Source: Rhizonema sp. PD37 | GTDB taxonomy: Bacteria > Cyanobacteriota > Cyanobacteriia > Cyanobacteriales > Nostocaceae | Assembly: GCA_029379215.1 (NCBI GenBank) | Contig: JAQYWO010000003.1 | Coordinates: 16,386 to 80,385, forward strand | Reading direction: 5' to 3' | DNA length: 64,000 bases | Shown here: in pieces, positions 56,296 through 64,000 of the stretch | How positions within the stretch are numbered: position 1 is the stretch's first letter | How the letters are laid out: each line of letters starts with the position of its first letter | Notes under the pieces: generated by a model | Seen by the model: the letters and a program-made list of their open reading frames with translations, nothing else | Told to the model about the DNA's origin: nothing | Databases searched by the model: none | Translations under genes and position numbers: made by a program

Positions 56296-58146
56296 TTAAA
56301 GTCCAAGAGTACGATCTGGAAATCCAGCAGCATCGAAGTAACGCGTTCTTCCCACTGTTTGATACTTCAAGATAGTCTTTAAACCATTGGCAGCAGGTAA
56401 AGATTTGAGCGTAAAAGACTTAGCGTTAACGTTGTCGGGTTCGCCAATTAATGCTTCACTCAACACCCGACCAACAAGTTTACCTTGAGCGGTTAATTTT
56501 AACTTTAGCATTTTCGCGAGAGTTTGTGCAACATCTGCATTACCTGCAGGAGTTAAGTCTTTAAACCCTTGCTTAAAGTCAGGCCCAGTTGCCATCATGG
56601 TATTGAAGGTGTCAGCGCGACTGAAACTGCCATGCATTCCTTGTCCTTGTTGTAGGGGGGTGTCTGCAACTTCAACTCCACATGCTGTCGGCTCTCCACA
56701 ACCTGTATCAAAAGAGCGAAAGTTTACCAAAATTGATGGTTTAGGAGTCCGTGCTGCACCTCGAAGGGCGATCGCACTAAAGGGCAAAGTACCGGGAAAT
56801 GAATCCAAGGTGTCATCTACAAACAAGCCACTAACATAATCTTGCTTGAGTAGCAAATCCACAATCTGTTTGGCAAGGGCTTTTTTGTTAGCATTATTAG
56901 GCAAGTAAATCAAATCAGAACCACCATTTCCAGCAACAATGATATCTGGATTTGTCTGGTCTTTACCAATAAGATTGTTTTTAGAAAACTGTCCCTTAGT
57001 TGGATCGACAGAGGCATTTTTGTTATCGGGATCAAACAGAGGTAATTTTAATTCATTCGCCAAATCTATTCCTAGAAAACCAGGTGGTAAAAAACCTTTT
57101 GGCACATCTGAGTAGGAAAGTGATGCGGCATAACTAGTTTTGCTTTGCTTGCTAATTGTTGAGAAGCCGTGATCTGCAGTCACAAATATGTTTGTAGTTG
57201 CATCCAAACCTAATTGTTTAAGTGTGTTGCGAATTTGCGCCAGGTTCTTATCCATGTTTTGGCGGGCGGCTTGAGTCGTCGCACCGTTGATTCCCGGAAC
57301 AATTTGGTTAAGGCTATCACCGTGGTTGTGCTGTGTGCCATCAGGATCGCGAGACCAATAAACTAAAATAAATGGTTTTTGCCGTTGTTGGAAAAGTGGT
57401 AAGATTGCCTTTGTTGTCACATCGGCAAAATATTTCTGCTGGACTGTATTTGCAACTTTAGTACCTGGTGTCTTGCTGTCGCCTGGTTTGCCGTTATCCC
57501 CGCGTGATGGTGCTGCTAGTGGTAGGGAGTTTTTGGTAAGCGAAGTAGTTATTTCAGAGTTAAGAGCAATTCCTGTTGGTGAACCTGTGGCATCATCGAT
57601 AATGATGGTAGGTTCACCTTTTTGCAGTGTAACATCTTGAATCAAAACTGGTCCGATTTTGCCGACAGCAGCAGTACTGAAACCTGCTTTTCTGGCAATT
57701 GATAGTAAAGTTTCTTCGTTGAGATAGTTGGTGCCAAACTGTTTGTTAATTTCTTGAAGCACAGCATTGTTTTCTAGGAAGGGAACTAGGCTATTTTTCG
57801 CACTTTGAACCGGAGCGCTCACTTGGATAGTATTACTGAAGTCACCTGTATCACCCAAATAGTGTCCGGTAGCGATCGCCGAAGCGTTAGCAGTCGTGAA
57901 GGTAGGAAATAGAGAGTGAGTATTGATAAAGTTGACTCCCTGTTCCCGAATCTCCTGCAATGTGGGAGTATCGGTAGCATTGATCACACTTGGACGTAGC
58001 CCATCGGCAACAAAAATGACGACATTGTGTTGTGATTGCTGAACGGTTTTTCTTGAAGAAACCGTACATGCCACCAAAAATGCAAGAATAAAAACGGTTA
58101 GTAGCACCCAGCGGCGATTGCGCTTAACAATTCCCATAACCTTCAA
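56296..58146 (-). CDS. alkaline-phosphatase-superfamily (type I phosphodiesterase-like) lipoprotein
   Basis: A 616-residue exported protein, probably lipid-anchored: the hydrophobic signal ILAFLVAC ends in a lipobox-like LVAC. The catalytic core has VVIFVADGLRPSVI (metal-binding Asp), the nucleophile segment LFPTFTTANASAIATGHYLG (Thr in the FPTFT.N.xAIATG pattern of nucleotide pyrophosphatase-type enzymes), YWSRDPDGTQHNHGD and VTADHGFST (DHG, metal ligands), and a GMHGSFSR block near the C-terminus. Substrate unknown; phosphate scavenging is plausible. ATG at 58146 or 58137. Confidence 0.85.
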   Translation of the reverse strand: MKVMGIVKRNRRWVLLTVFILAFLVACTVSSRKTVQQSQHNVVIFVADGLRPSVINATDTPTLQEIREQGVNFINTHSLFPTFTTANASAIATGHYLGDTGDFSNTIQVSAPVQSAKNSLVPFLENNAVLQEINKQFGTNYLNEETLLSIARKAGFSTAAVGKIGPVLIQDVTLQKGEPTIIIDDATGSPTGIALNSEITTSLTKNSLPLAAPSRGDNGKPGDSKTPGTKVANTVQQKYFADVTTKAILPLFQQRQKPFILVYWSRDPDGTQHNHGDSLNQIVPGINGATTQAARQNMDKNLAQIRNTLKQLGLDATTNIFVTADHGFSTISKQSKTSYAASLSYSDVPKGFLPPGFLGIDLANELKLPLFDPDNKNASVDPTKGQFSKNNLIGKDQTNPDIIVAGNGGSDLIYLPNNANKKALAKQIVDLLLKQDYVSGLFVDDTLDSFPGTLPFSAIALRGAARTPKPSILVNFRSFDTGCGEPTACGVEVADTPLQQGQGMHGSFSRADTFNTMMATGPDFKQGFKDLTPAGNADVAQTLAKMLKLKLTAQGKLVGRVLSEALIGEPDNVNAKSFTLKSLPAANGLKTILKYQTVGRTRYFDAAGFPDRTLGL

Positions 58147-58243
58147 AGATTGTCAGGACTTCAAGATTTTATAACTTAGGTGCTAAATTTTACTGTCTTT
58201 TTTTATTCACTTTTGCCCGGAGAAGGAAAAAACATCCAGCATT

Positions 58244-58335
58244 TATACCATTTCACGAAAATCTTGATACAATTCACTCAAGAACTGCTTCCTCTGCAAG
58301 CCTAAATGTATCAACTTTAAAGTGAAACGGTATTA
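58244..58335. mobile_element. MITE-like element with ~28-bp imperfect terminal inverted repeats (copy 2)
   Basis: Same ends (TATACCATTTCACGAAAATC on the left; CGGTATTA on the right) and the same interior (CAAGAACTGCTTCC, GCAAGCCTAAATGTATCAAC) as 4815-4913. This copy is about 7 bp shorter in the middle. Confidence 0.75.
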
Positions 58336-58410
58336 CCGAAAAAAGTTCGTCTCATACCGTTTCTCCATGAATAGAAGCGAAAACGAATTTCTTAGCCTAC
58401 GGTAATAAAG

Positions 58411-58465
58411 TGGTGTGGGTAGTTCAGATCTGAGAAGTTGCATCTTCATAGAGAACTGGTATTAC
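58411..58465. repeat. dispersed repeat, copy 2
   Basis: TGGTGTGGGTAGTTCAGATC to GAGAACTGGTATTACT, matching 43446-43500. It lies 75 bp from the MITE copy at 58244-58335. Confidence 0.6.
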
Positions 58466-58823
58466 TAATAAACTGTTGGCAGAACAATGGCTCTCGCATT
58501 CTTTTACTAACTCTCGAGTATAAACGAACCTCGACAGAAGTGGGTGTATTTCGTTAATGCAAGCCAAAATTTTTACTTTTATCAGTTATAATAAGGGCGA
58601 TCGCCACATTGATTCAGATGCAAATATATCCTATTGCAGAAGTCTGCGCTTGCAAAGGTGAAGTTTTAGCATAGCTTAAAATTAGTATATAAAATTTCTG
58701 TTCCTAAATAATAAGTATTACATACAATTATCATAATAAATTTATATAATATTCGATAAGATTACTGATGATGAAAAATACATTTGTAGTTGAAAGAAGA
58801 GAAAAGAAGTACTGGGTTATACT

Positions 58824-58964
58824 ATGAAAAAGCTTATATTTACAAAGGGTACTAGTTGTTTGGCAATTTTTAAGAACTGTGGAATTCATGGATATAAATA
58901 TTCTCAAATAGGTATGTACAATCCTAATGCTCGATTGATAACGACTGGATATAAAGCATATTAG
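58824..58964 (+). CDS. small open reading frame, 46 residues, doubtful
   Basis: ATG at 58824; product MKKLIFTKGTSCLAIFKNCG and 26 more residues, ending TTGYKAY. A weak hydrophobic stretch is near the start. No ribosome-binding site or relatives that I recognise, and the region is AT-rich, so chance is likely. It is 49 bp upstream of the PAS kinase gene and could act as a leader peptide. Confidence 0.2.
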   Translation: MKKLIFTKGTSCLAIFKNCGIHGYKYSQIGMYNPNARLITTGYKAY

Positions 58965-59013
58965 TCAAGGAATTTGGGTGTGTTCTATTTATTAATTTAG
59001 GAAGTAAATTAAT

Positions 59014-60705
59014 ATGGAAAACTGGGCAAGCGAACAAGCTGAAGAAGCTGTGTTTCGTTTGGCGGCAATAGTGGATTCTTCAGAAGATGCTATTATTAGC
59101 AAAACCTTGGAAGGAGTCATTGTTAGCTGGAATACTGGGGCAGAAAGACTGTTCGGTTATAAAAAAAGTGAAGCGATCGGTAAAAATATCACAATGCTTC
59201 TTCCAAGCGATCGCTTGAACGAGGAAGCCCAAATTATAGAGAAATTGAAGCTCGGAGAACGAGTTGAACACTTTGAAACCGTACGTCAACGTCAAGATGG
59301 GACGCTGATCAATCTTTCGCTAACGATTTCGCCAGTTAAAGATAAAACTGGTAAAGTCATCGGTGCCTCGAAAATTGCGCGTGATATCAGTACTCGTATA
59401 CAATCTGAAGAAGCTGTGTTTCGTTTGGCGGCAATAGTGGATTCTTCAGAAGATGCTATTATTAGCAAAACCTTGGAAGGAGTCATTGTTAGCTGGAATA
59501 CTGGGGCAGAAAGACTGTTCGGTTATAAAAAAAGTGAAGCGATCGGTAAAAATATCACAATGCTTCTTCCAAGCGATCGCTTGAACGAGGAAGCCCAAAT
59601 TATAGAGAAATTGAAGCTCGGAGAACGAGTTGAACACTTTGAAACCGTACGTCAACGTCAAGATGGGACGCTGATCAATCTTTCGCTAACGATTTCGCCA
59701 GTTAAAGATAAAACTGGTAAAGTCATCGGTGCCTCGAAAATTGCGCGTGATATCAGTACTCGTATACAAGCTGAAAACGCTTTACGAGAGTCAGAAGCCA
59801 TGTTACGGCAAAAAGCAACAGATCTAGAAAATATTTTACTTGAACTGAAGCGAACGCAGATTCAGCTAATACAAAATGAAAAAATGTCTAGTTTGGGTTT
59901 GTTAGTCGCAGGAGTAGCGCATGAAATTAATAACCCAGTGAACTTTATCTATGCCAACATCCAGCCTGCCAATGAGTATATTCAACAGCTATTAACACTG
60001 CTACAGTTGTATCAAAAACATTGTCCTATAGTGCCGGAAATCCAGGAGAAAACCCAGGAGATCGACATAGATTTCCTGGTAGAAGATTTGCTCAAATTAC
60101 TTGAATCAATGGAATTCGGCGCAGATAGGATTCAAAAGATTGTGAGATCTTTACGGAACTTCTCTCGTATGGATGAACCTGAGATGAAACAAGTTAATAT
60201 CCATGAGGGTATTGATAGTACGCTGATGCTCTTACAGTATCGCTTGAAAGCTAAGAATGACTTGAAAATTCAAGTGGTTAAGAATTATGCCAACCTGCCG
60301 TTGGTTGAGTGCAACGCTTCTCAATTGAACCAGGTGTTTATGAATATTATTTGCAACGCTATGGATTCCCTCGAAGAACGAGATCAAAAGCGTACGTTTG
60401 AAGAGATTAAGCAACAGCCCAGTCAAATTACAATTTGTACTCAGATGCTTAATTCTGATGAGGTGCAGATTCAGATTATAGATAATGGTGAAGGTATGCC
60501 AGAATTTGTTCAAGAACGATTGTTTGAACCATTTTTTACCACTAAGCCAGTTGGTAAGGGGACTGGATTGGGATTGTCTATCAGCTACCAGATTGTGACT
60601 GAGAAGCATAATGGCTCACTGCGGTGCTATTCTATACCCGATCAAAAAACAGAGTTTGTGATTCAACTCCCGATTAGACAAAACTTTCTCAGCAATGTTT
60701 TATAG
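59014..60705 (+). CDS. PAS-PAS histidine kinase with a duplicated PAS domain
   Basis: A 563-residue soluble kinase. Residues 9-130 and 131-252 are two PAS/PAC domains of identical sequence (each starts EEAVFRLAAIVDSSEDAIIS and ends GKVIGASKIARDISTRIQ), from a 366-bp in-frame duplication. A coiled coil (255-285) leads to the H box LGLLVAGVAHEINNPVNFIY (His about 303), then the N box (QVFMNIICNAMDSL), G1 box (IDNGEGMP), F box and G2 box (GKGTGLGLSI). All are intact, so it should be active. PAS input may bind a small ligand or sense redox. Its response regulator is not in the window. ATG at 59014; GGAAG about 12 bp upstream. Confidence 0.93.
   Translation: MENWASEQAEEAVFRLAAIVDSSEDAIISKTLEGVIVSWNTGAERLFGYKKSEAIGKNITMLLPSDRLNEEAQIIEKLKLGERVEHFETVRQRQDGTLINLSLTISPVKDKTGKVIGASKIARDISTRIQSEEAVFRLAAIVDSSEDAIISKTLEGVIVSWNTGAERLFGYKKSEAIGKNITMLLPSDRLNEEAQIIEKLKLGERVEHFETVRQRQDGTLINLSLTISPVKDKTGKVIGASKIARDISTRIQAENALRESEAMLRQKATDLENILLELKRTQIQLIQNEKMSSLGLLVAGVAHEINNPVNFIYANIQPANEYIQQLLTLLQLYQKHCPIVPEIQEKTQEIDIDFLVEDLLKLLESMEFGADRIQKIVRSLRNFSRMDEPEMKQVNIHEGIDSTLMLLQYRLKAKNDLKIQVVKNYANLPLVECNASQLNQVFMNIICNAMDSLEERDQKRTFEEIKQQPSQITICTQMLNSDEVQIQIIDNGEGMPEFVQERLFEPFFTTKPVGKGTGLGLSISYQIVTEKHNGSLRCYSIPDQKTEFVIQLPIRQNFLSNVL
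59039..59770 (+). repeat. 366-bp tandem duplication inside the PAS kinase gene
   Basis: Unit A 59039-59404 and unit B 59405-59770 read identically except at the very end (one base at the junction). The unit is 122 codons, so the frame is kept. Near-perfect identity at silent positions indicates a recent event or ongoing gene conversion. Confidence 0.9.
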
Positions 60706-60744
60706 AGTCGCGCCCTTTTCGGTAGCTGTTTGCGCTAAAGAAAG

Positions 60745-60955
60745 CAAATAACCGGAGCGTCTAAAGTGAGGCTACCTGCGGCTTCAATTGAAATATTTCC
60801 TGCCCAATTTGAGCTTTGGCTAACAAAACATCGGTAGTTGCGATCAGGTCTTCGATACTTTAAAATTGATGTCACCTGCATTAATTGTGTCAGGAATATT
60901 TGGGATATTTGAGAGTCCGCTCATTAAACGCCCAGTGGTAATGTCACCGATGTTC
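60745..60955 (-). pseudogene. remnant of a filamentous-haemagglutinin-type exoprotein gene
   Basis: On the minus strand one frame gives DIGDITTGRLMSGLSNIPNI and DTINAGDINFKVSKT, and after a stop the next reads SSNWAGNISIEAAGSLTLDA. These are the GDI/AGNISIxAAGSLTLD repeats of two-partner-secretion exoproteins with a haemagglutination-activity domain. Stops and short length show decay. The flanking 60956-61323 shows nothing firm. Confidence 0.45.
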
Positions 60956-61323
60956 TTCTGGCATCAAGCCCCGCTTTTTTGAATTGAAAAGTCCAATAAG
61001 ACTGGAGATACTGCTCAAAAGTTAACAGCAGTGTGTCTCCAACTGAACAGTAATGTGAGTGCGATCGCTCCATATCTGACGTGTCATGCACCCAAATCAG
61101 TGAGAAGTCCCCCGAAAATATCTGAACGCAGATTTTATACCACCAACAAGCTTGGATTACATCAGCTTTTTCTGTTGTTTGTCCATATTTGTATTAGTAA
61201 CAGTTGGGAGTAAATTTATCAGCTTCTGGTTTGAGTCGCTCAAAACTTTGTTCTAAAAGTTCAACATGTCAATAATTTTTACTTTTAATTGGTTCGGTGA
61301 TGGTGATATAAATCGTTCTTTCA

Positions 61324-63345
61324 TCAAGTTTCATCCTCAGCTAAAGTAATCAGTGCATCATTAAGAGTTAGATTTAGTTGCTTGTTCAAACTGGGAACTA
61401 AGTCAATCCCAAAGTTGTGATCTTTTTGCTGACGTGCGGCATGAAGTTTAACACCGATACAAACTTCTTCACGATGTTGGGCAGCGAGTATGCAGTCAGC
61501 AAAAGTCAGTTTACTAATCTGTTCTGCTGGGAAGTAGAGCGATATTGGCTTGATATATAATTCGCTACCCTCAGCCGAGAATAGATCACGGTATATTGAT
61601 ATTACCTCTGGTTGCTGAGATACTTGAGCTAAAATTTTAGATACCAATTGATTGGTAAGCAAAAAGTCTTTCACACCTGCTTGGATGACTAAATCAGTGT
61701 CTTCTGAATCAATAATCTCTGCAATCAACTCAGTGGTAACTTCGTTTCCGGTTTCGGCAGTGTAGTCTCGGAAAACTTGCCGAAGTTCTAACAAAATTGT
61801 GAGAACTTTGGCATCAATTTCTTCCGCGTTTTCACCACTCCCTGCCAAAATAGAGATGCTATCAAATTCCTGAAGTTTTAAAGTTACAAGCTGCTCGACT
61901 GAATCTACACTGATTTGGATAGCTTCCATCTTAATATGGGGATAGGTTTTGGCGATTTCGTCAAATTCCGCTTGCACCTCATCAGTTAAATCCTGGGTTA
62001 CTAAATTAACTTGTGAACCTTCAACTAAATATTTCGCATATTCTTTAAGAATAATTGGGGCTTTGCTATTCCAGCCAATCACAAGATACTTTTCAGTTTT
62101 TCTCTCTAAAATTCGTGACTGATTGGCGTAGCTAAGTTGTTTAGGTTGCACTACAGGTTGTGGATAGAATTGGATTGTTGAGTCATCTTCTGCCAAGATA
62201 ATAACTTCATCATCATCAGCTAACTTGTAATCTTTACTAGCTTTGATTGTCAGAGTTTTATCTGCATGACGTACACCGATAGGCATCCCGTGAGAAAAAT
62301 GAAATGGCAACTCACCAAAGGTTAAATTCTGCCAGTTAGAATCAGGGTGATAAAAATAGAATTCGTTTCCTTCAAAGCCTACCAAGTTTAAATAGACTGC
62401 CGCAAGTCCTGCATTTCGTGAGGTTTGAACCAAGATTCGAGCTAAAATATCTGCCTCATTCAGAGTCGTCACGACTCCAGGAACAATATTCTCCGCAAGT
62501 CGGCGATATTGTTCTGAATATAATTCTACAACGATGGGCGGTAAATTTTCTTCCCCATTCGCTGCGACAACTGCTAAAATCGCTTTGAGTAAGCGTGCAT
62601 CAGATAAAGTCTTAATATCCTCAGGATCAGAGGGTTTGGCTTCATTTAAGATGACAACCGATTTAGCATCCTTGATTCCTACTTTATTTAAGTCGTTGAC
62701 ACTAGTAATTGAGCCACTGCGAGTTACTAATCTTGTGGGTTTTATCGTGCCTATTAAGTTATTTCTGAGAAAATCATCCATATCCTCCTTACTTTCGGGA
62801 GAGAGGATAACAATCACTGCATCCTTTTCTGATTCATTAGCTACCACTAATTCTCTGACAATATCTATAATCCTGTCGCCAAAACCTAAAATTAAGGTAT
62901 GGTTTTCCTCGACGACTATGCTTCTCCCTTTACGCAGCAACTCAAGTCTGGATTCAAATTGCTGGGTAATGAAAGCAACCAAGCTAGAGAACAACACTAA
63001 ACCAACAAAAATTGTAATGACACCGACAAACTTAGTGGCGAGATTGGCGTTGTCTCCGGTGTCTCTTAAACCTATAAGCTGAACGAATACATCCCAAGGA
63101 AATTCTCCATAATCTTGTGGATCTTTATTGGGGAAAAACCATTCCGAAACGTAACGAGCAACTGTCATTAAAGCGAAAGCACTAAAAAATAACGATAGTA
63201 ATGCCAGAAAGACTGAAAATCCTCCCTTCGACATAAAGTTGTCGAAGTTGTACTGTATGCGCTGTTGCCTAGAAACTTGATTTTGTGAATTACTGCTGTT
63301 GTGTACCAAAGTGACTACCAACCTCCTAACCAGAATTGATCCCAA
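61324..63345 (-). CDS. CASTOR/POLLUX-like ion channel with RCK-type domains
   Basis: CASTOR/POLLUX proteins are cation channels known from plants and many bacteria. The 673-residue protein has two membrane segments (about 45-66 and 105-130) around a pore-like loop, then two TrkA/RCK-type nucleotide-binding regions starting HTLILGFGDRIIDIVRELVV (residue ~149) and KYLVIGWNSKAPIILKEYAK (about residue 418). LIGLRDTGDN near the pore differs from the TVGYG filter, as is usual for this family. Ion specificity is unknown. ATG at 63345. Stand-alone, convergent with the haemagglutinin remnant side. Confidence 0.85.
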   Translation of the reverse strand: MGSILVRRLVVTLVHNSSNSQNQVSRQQRIQYNFDNFMSKGGFSVFLALLSLFFSAFALMTVARYVSEWFFPNKDPQDYGEFPWDVFVQLIGLRDTGDNANLATKFVGVITIFVGLVLFSSLVAFITQQFESRLELLRKGRSIVVEENHTLILGFGDRIIDIVRELVVANESEKDAVIVILSPESKEDMDDFLRNNLIGTIKPTRLVTRSGSITSVNDLNKVGIKDAKSVVILNEAKPSDPEDIKTLSDARLLKAILAVVAANGEENLPPIVVELYSEQYRRLAENIVPGVVTTLNEADILARILVQTSRNAGLAAVYLNLVGFEGNEFYFYHPDSNWQNLTFGELPFHFSHGMPIGVRHADKTLTIKASKDYKLADDDEVIILAEDDSTIQFYPQPVVQPKQLSYANQSRILERKTEKYLVIGWNSKAPIILKEYAKYLVEGSQVNLVTQDLTDEVQAEFDEIAKTYPHIKMEAIQISVDSVEQLVTLKLQEFDSISILAGSGENAEEIDAKVLTILLELRQVFRDYTAETGNEVTTELIAEIIDSEDTDLVIQAGVKDFLLTNQLVSKILAQVSQQPEVISIYRDLFSAEGSELYIKPISLYFPAEQISKLTFADCILAAQHREEVCIGVKLHAARQQKDHNFGIDLVPSLNKQLNLTLNDALITLAEDET

Positions 63346-63710
63346 GTTACCTTAATTAACTGTCAGCTGATAACCTACTGCTGAGTATTACTCAGTATGC
63401 TCATTATCACAGCTTACATTTTACAGGAAGCTTGACGGGAAAGCCCATTCCTTTCAGGGATGGTATGATAGTCGCTCATACTGCTTCTATGAGTAGTAAA
63501 AATTAAAAAGCTGGAAATACAAGAGCTTTAGCTGTTTGGGATGGTAGCATTCTTAAGCGCCGTCATATACTGGGGGGAAGTCTGATGTTATCGCTTGTGA
63601 CTTAGGCTATGACTGTGTAAAAGTTTTTCGGGAGATTGTTAAGCGCGAATAATTGATGACGAATATTGCATGAGCAATACGGCTTAAGCCGTGGCTAAGG
63701 GCATCGCAAT
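63346..63710. other. spacer of 365 bp, no gene
   Basis: Mixed repeats and a short frame without domain. The segment GCAATACGGCTTAAGCCGTG at 63675 contains the palindrome ACGGCTTAAGCCGT, which resembles IS200/IS605-type end hairpins (ACGGCTTTAGCCGT). An element may once have ended here. Confidence 0.4.
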
Positions 63711-64000
63711 TCACTCTCCAAAGAAATTTATAAAATAGTCTTGATATAGCTGGCAACTGACAATAGCTTGATTACCTTCCAAAGCTATGACTCCTAAACT
63801 TTTTAACTTAATCACCACTTCAGTCTCCAATTCAACTGGCGATTTTACAATCTGTTTCAAACTATCCCATAACTGAGAATCTTGTTGTAATTTCACTCCT
63901 AGATAGTGTAAGTGCTTATTAAAAATTTCACTCTTACTGGTTGATTCTAACAAATTTTCTAAAGATTCTTTGTTAGTTATGATATAATATAATACTAATC
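63711..64000 (-). CDS. C-terminal end of an AAA-like domain protein (partial)
   Basis: The minus-strand frame stays open to the last base of the window, so the gene starts beyond it. The visible ~95 residues, from LVLYYIITNKESLENLLEST to GNQAIVSCQLYQDYFINFFG, fit the C-terminal winged-helix-like end of the AAA_35-type proteins of cyanobacteria (pattern LVLYYL…LEQLL..A…HL……L…V…P..L.......KL.S.GLV...GN...-C.LY..YF). These proteins usually carry an N-terminal ATPase domain and often a caspase-like, TIR or kinase domain. The N-terminal domains cannot be known here. Confidence 0.65.
   Translation of the reverse strand, partial: LVLYYIITNKESLENLLESTSKSEIFNKHLHYLGVKLQQDSQLWDSLKQIVKSPVELETEVVIKLKSLGVIALEGNQAIVSCQLYQDYFINFFGE

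Overview
The window reads as chromosomal DNA of a cyanobacterium, most likely a filamentous, Nostocales-type genome. The support is photosystem II psb30, an NADPH-thioredoxin reductase fused to thioredoxin (NTRC), many HIP1-type GCGATCGC octamers, cyanobacterial-type sensor kinases, a high load of small palindromic repeats and MITE-like elements, and long AT-rich spacers. Species cannot be named from sequence alone. No rRNA, tRNA, CRISPR array or intact transposase gene was recognised.

Layout. 0-17 kb is mostly housekeeping: the end of a membrane protein gene, a PPK2-type polyphosphate kinase, an MFS transporter, a secreted TPR protein, a glycosyltransferase-like protein, pterin dehydratase, NTRC, a DppC-type permease, a ROK sugar kinase, CTP synthase (pyrG) and a periplasmic amidase followed by a decayed partial copy of its own 3' end. 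17.5-34.4 kb is a Wzx/Wzy-type exopolysaccharide locus: WecG/TagA transferase, Wzc-like chain-length/tyrosine kinase, hexapeptide acetyltransferase, GT2 and GT4 glycosyltransferases, O-antigen-polymerase-like protein, an SGNH-like protein plus MBOAT acyltransferase (on the opposite strand; a probable O-acetylation module), two more glycosyltransferases and a flippase. A remnant of an IscB-type nuclease gene lies inside it. No initiating phosphoglycosyltransferase or outer-membrane exporter is in the window.

34.4-48 kb holds two small GDT1/UPF0016 proteins (probably one heteromeric cation exporter), a YkgJ-type protein, psb30, recJ, a short-chain dehydrogenase, two KimA-like APC potassium transporters, sbcD and cysH, with remnants of a TetR regulator and an aminoglycoside-phosphotransferase-like gene. 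48-64 kb holds a putative 34-residue membrane protein, an Rpn-family nuclease, a glutaredoxin-like protein, murE, two convergent histidine kinases with complementary defects, a BON lipoprotein, a phosphodiesterase-like lipoprotein, a PAS kinase with a nearly exact 366-bp internal duplication, a CASTOR/POLLUX-like channel and the 3' end of an AAA-like gene.

The most notable signals are: (i) the adjacent kinases, one with Gln in place of the phospho-accepting His but an intact ATPase domain, the other with the His but degenerate ATP-binding boxes; (ii) a family of hairpins sharing GCGAAG/CTTCGC arms but with different, self-complementary inner stems; (iii) nested repeats, where hairpins are inserted in the core of a MITE; (iv) the near-identical PAS duplication; (v) several gene remnants (amidase tail, IscB, TetR, APH, haemagglutinin-like). 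All family calls come from reading motifs; no database search was run.
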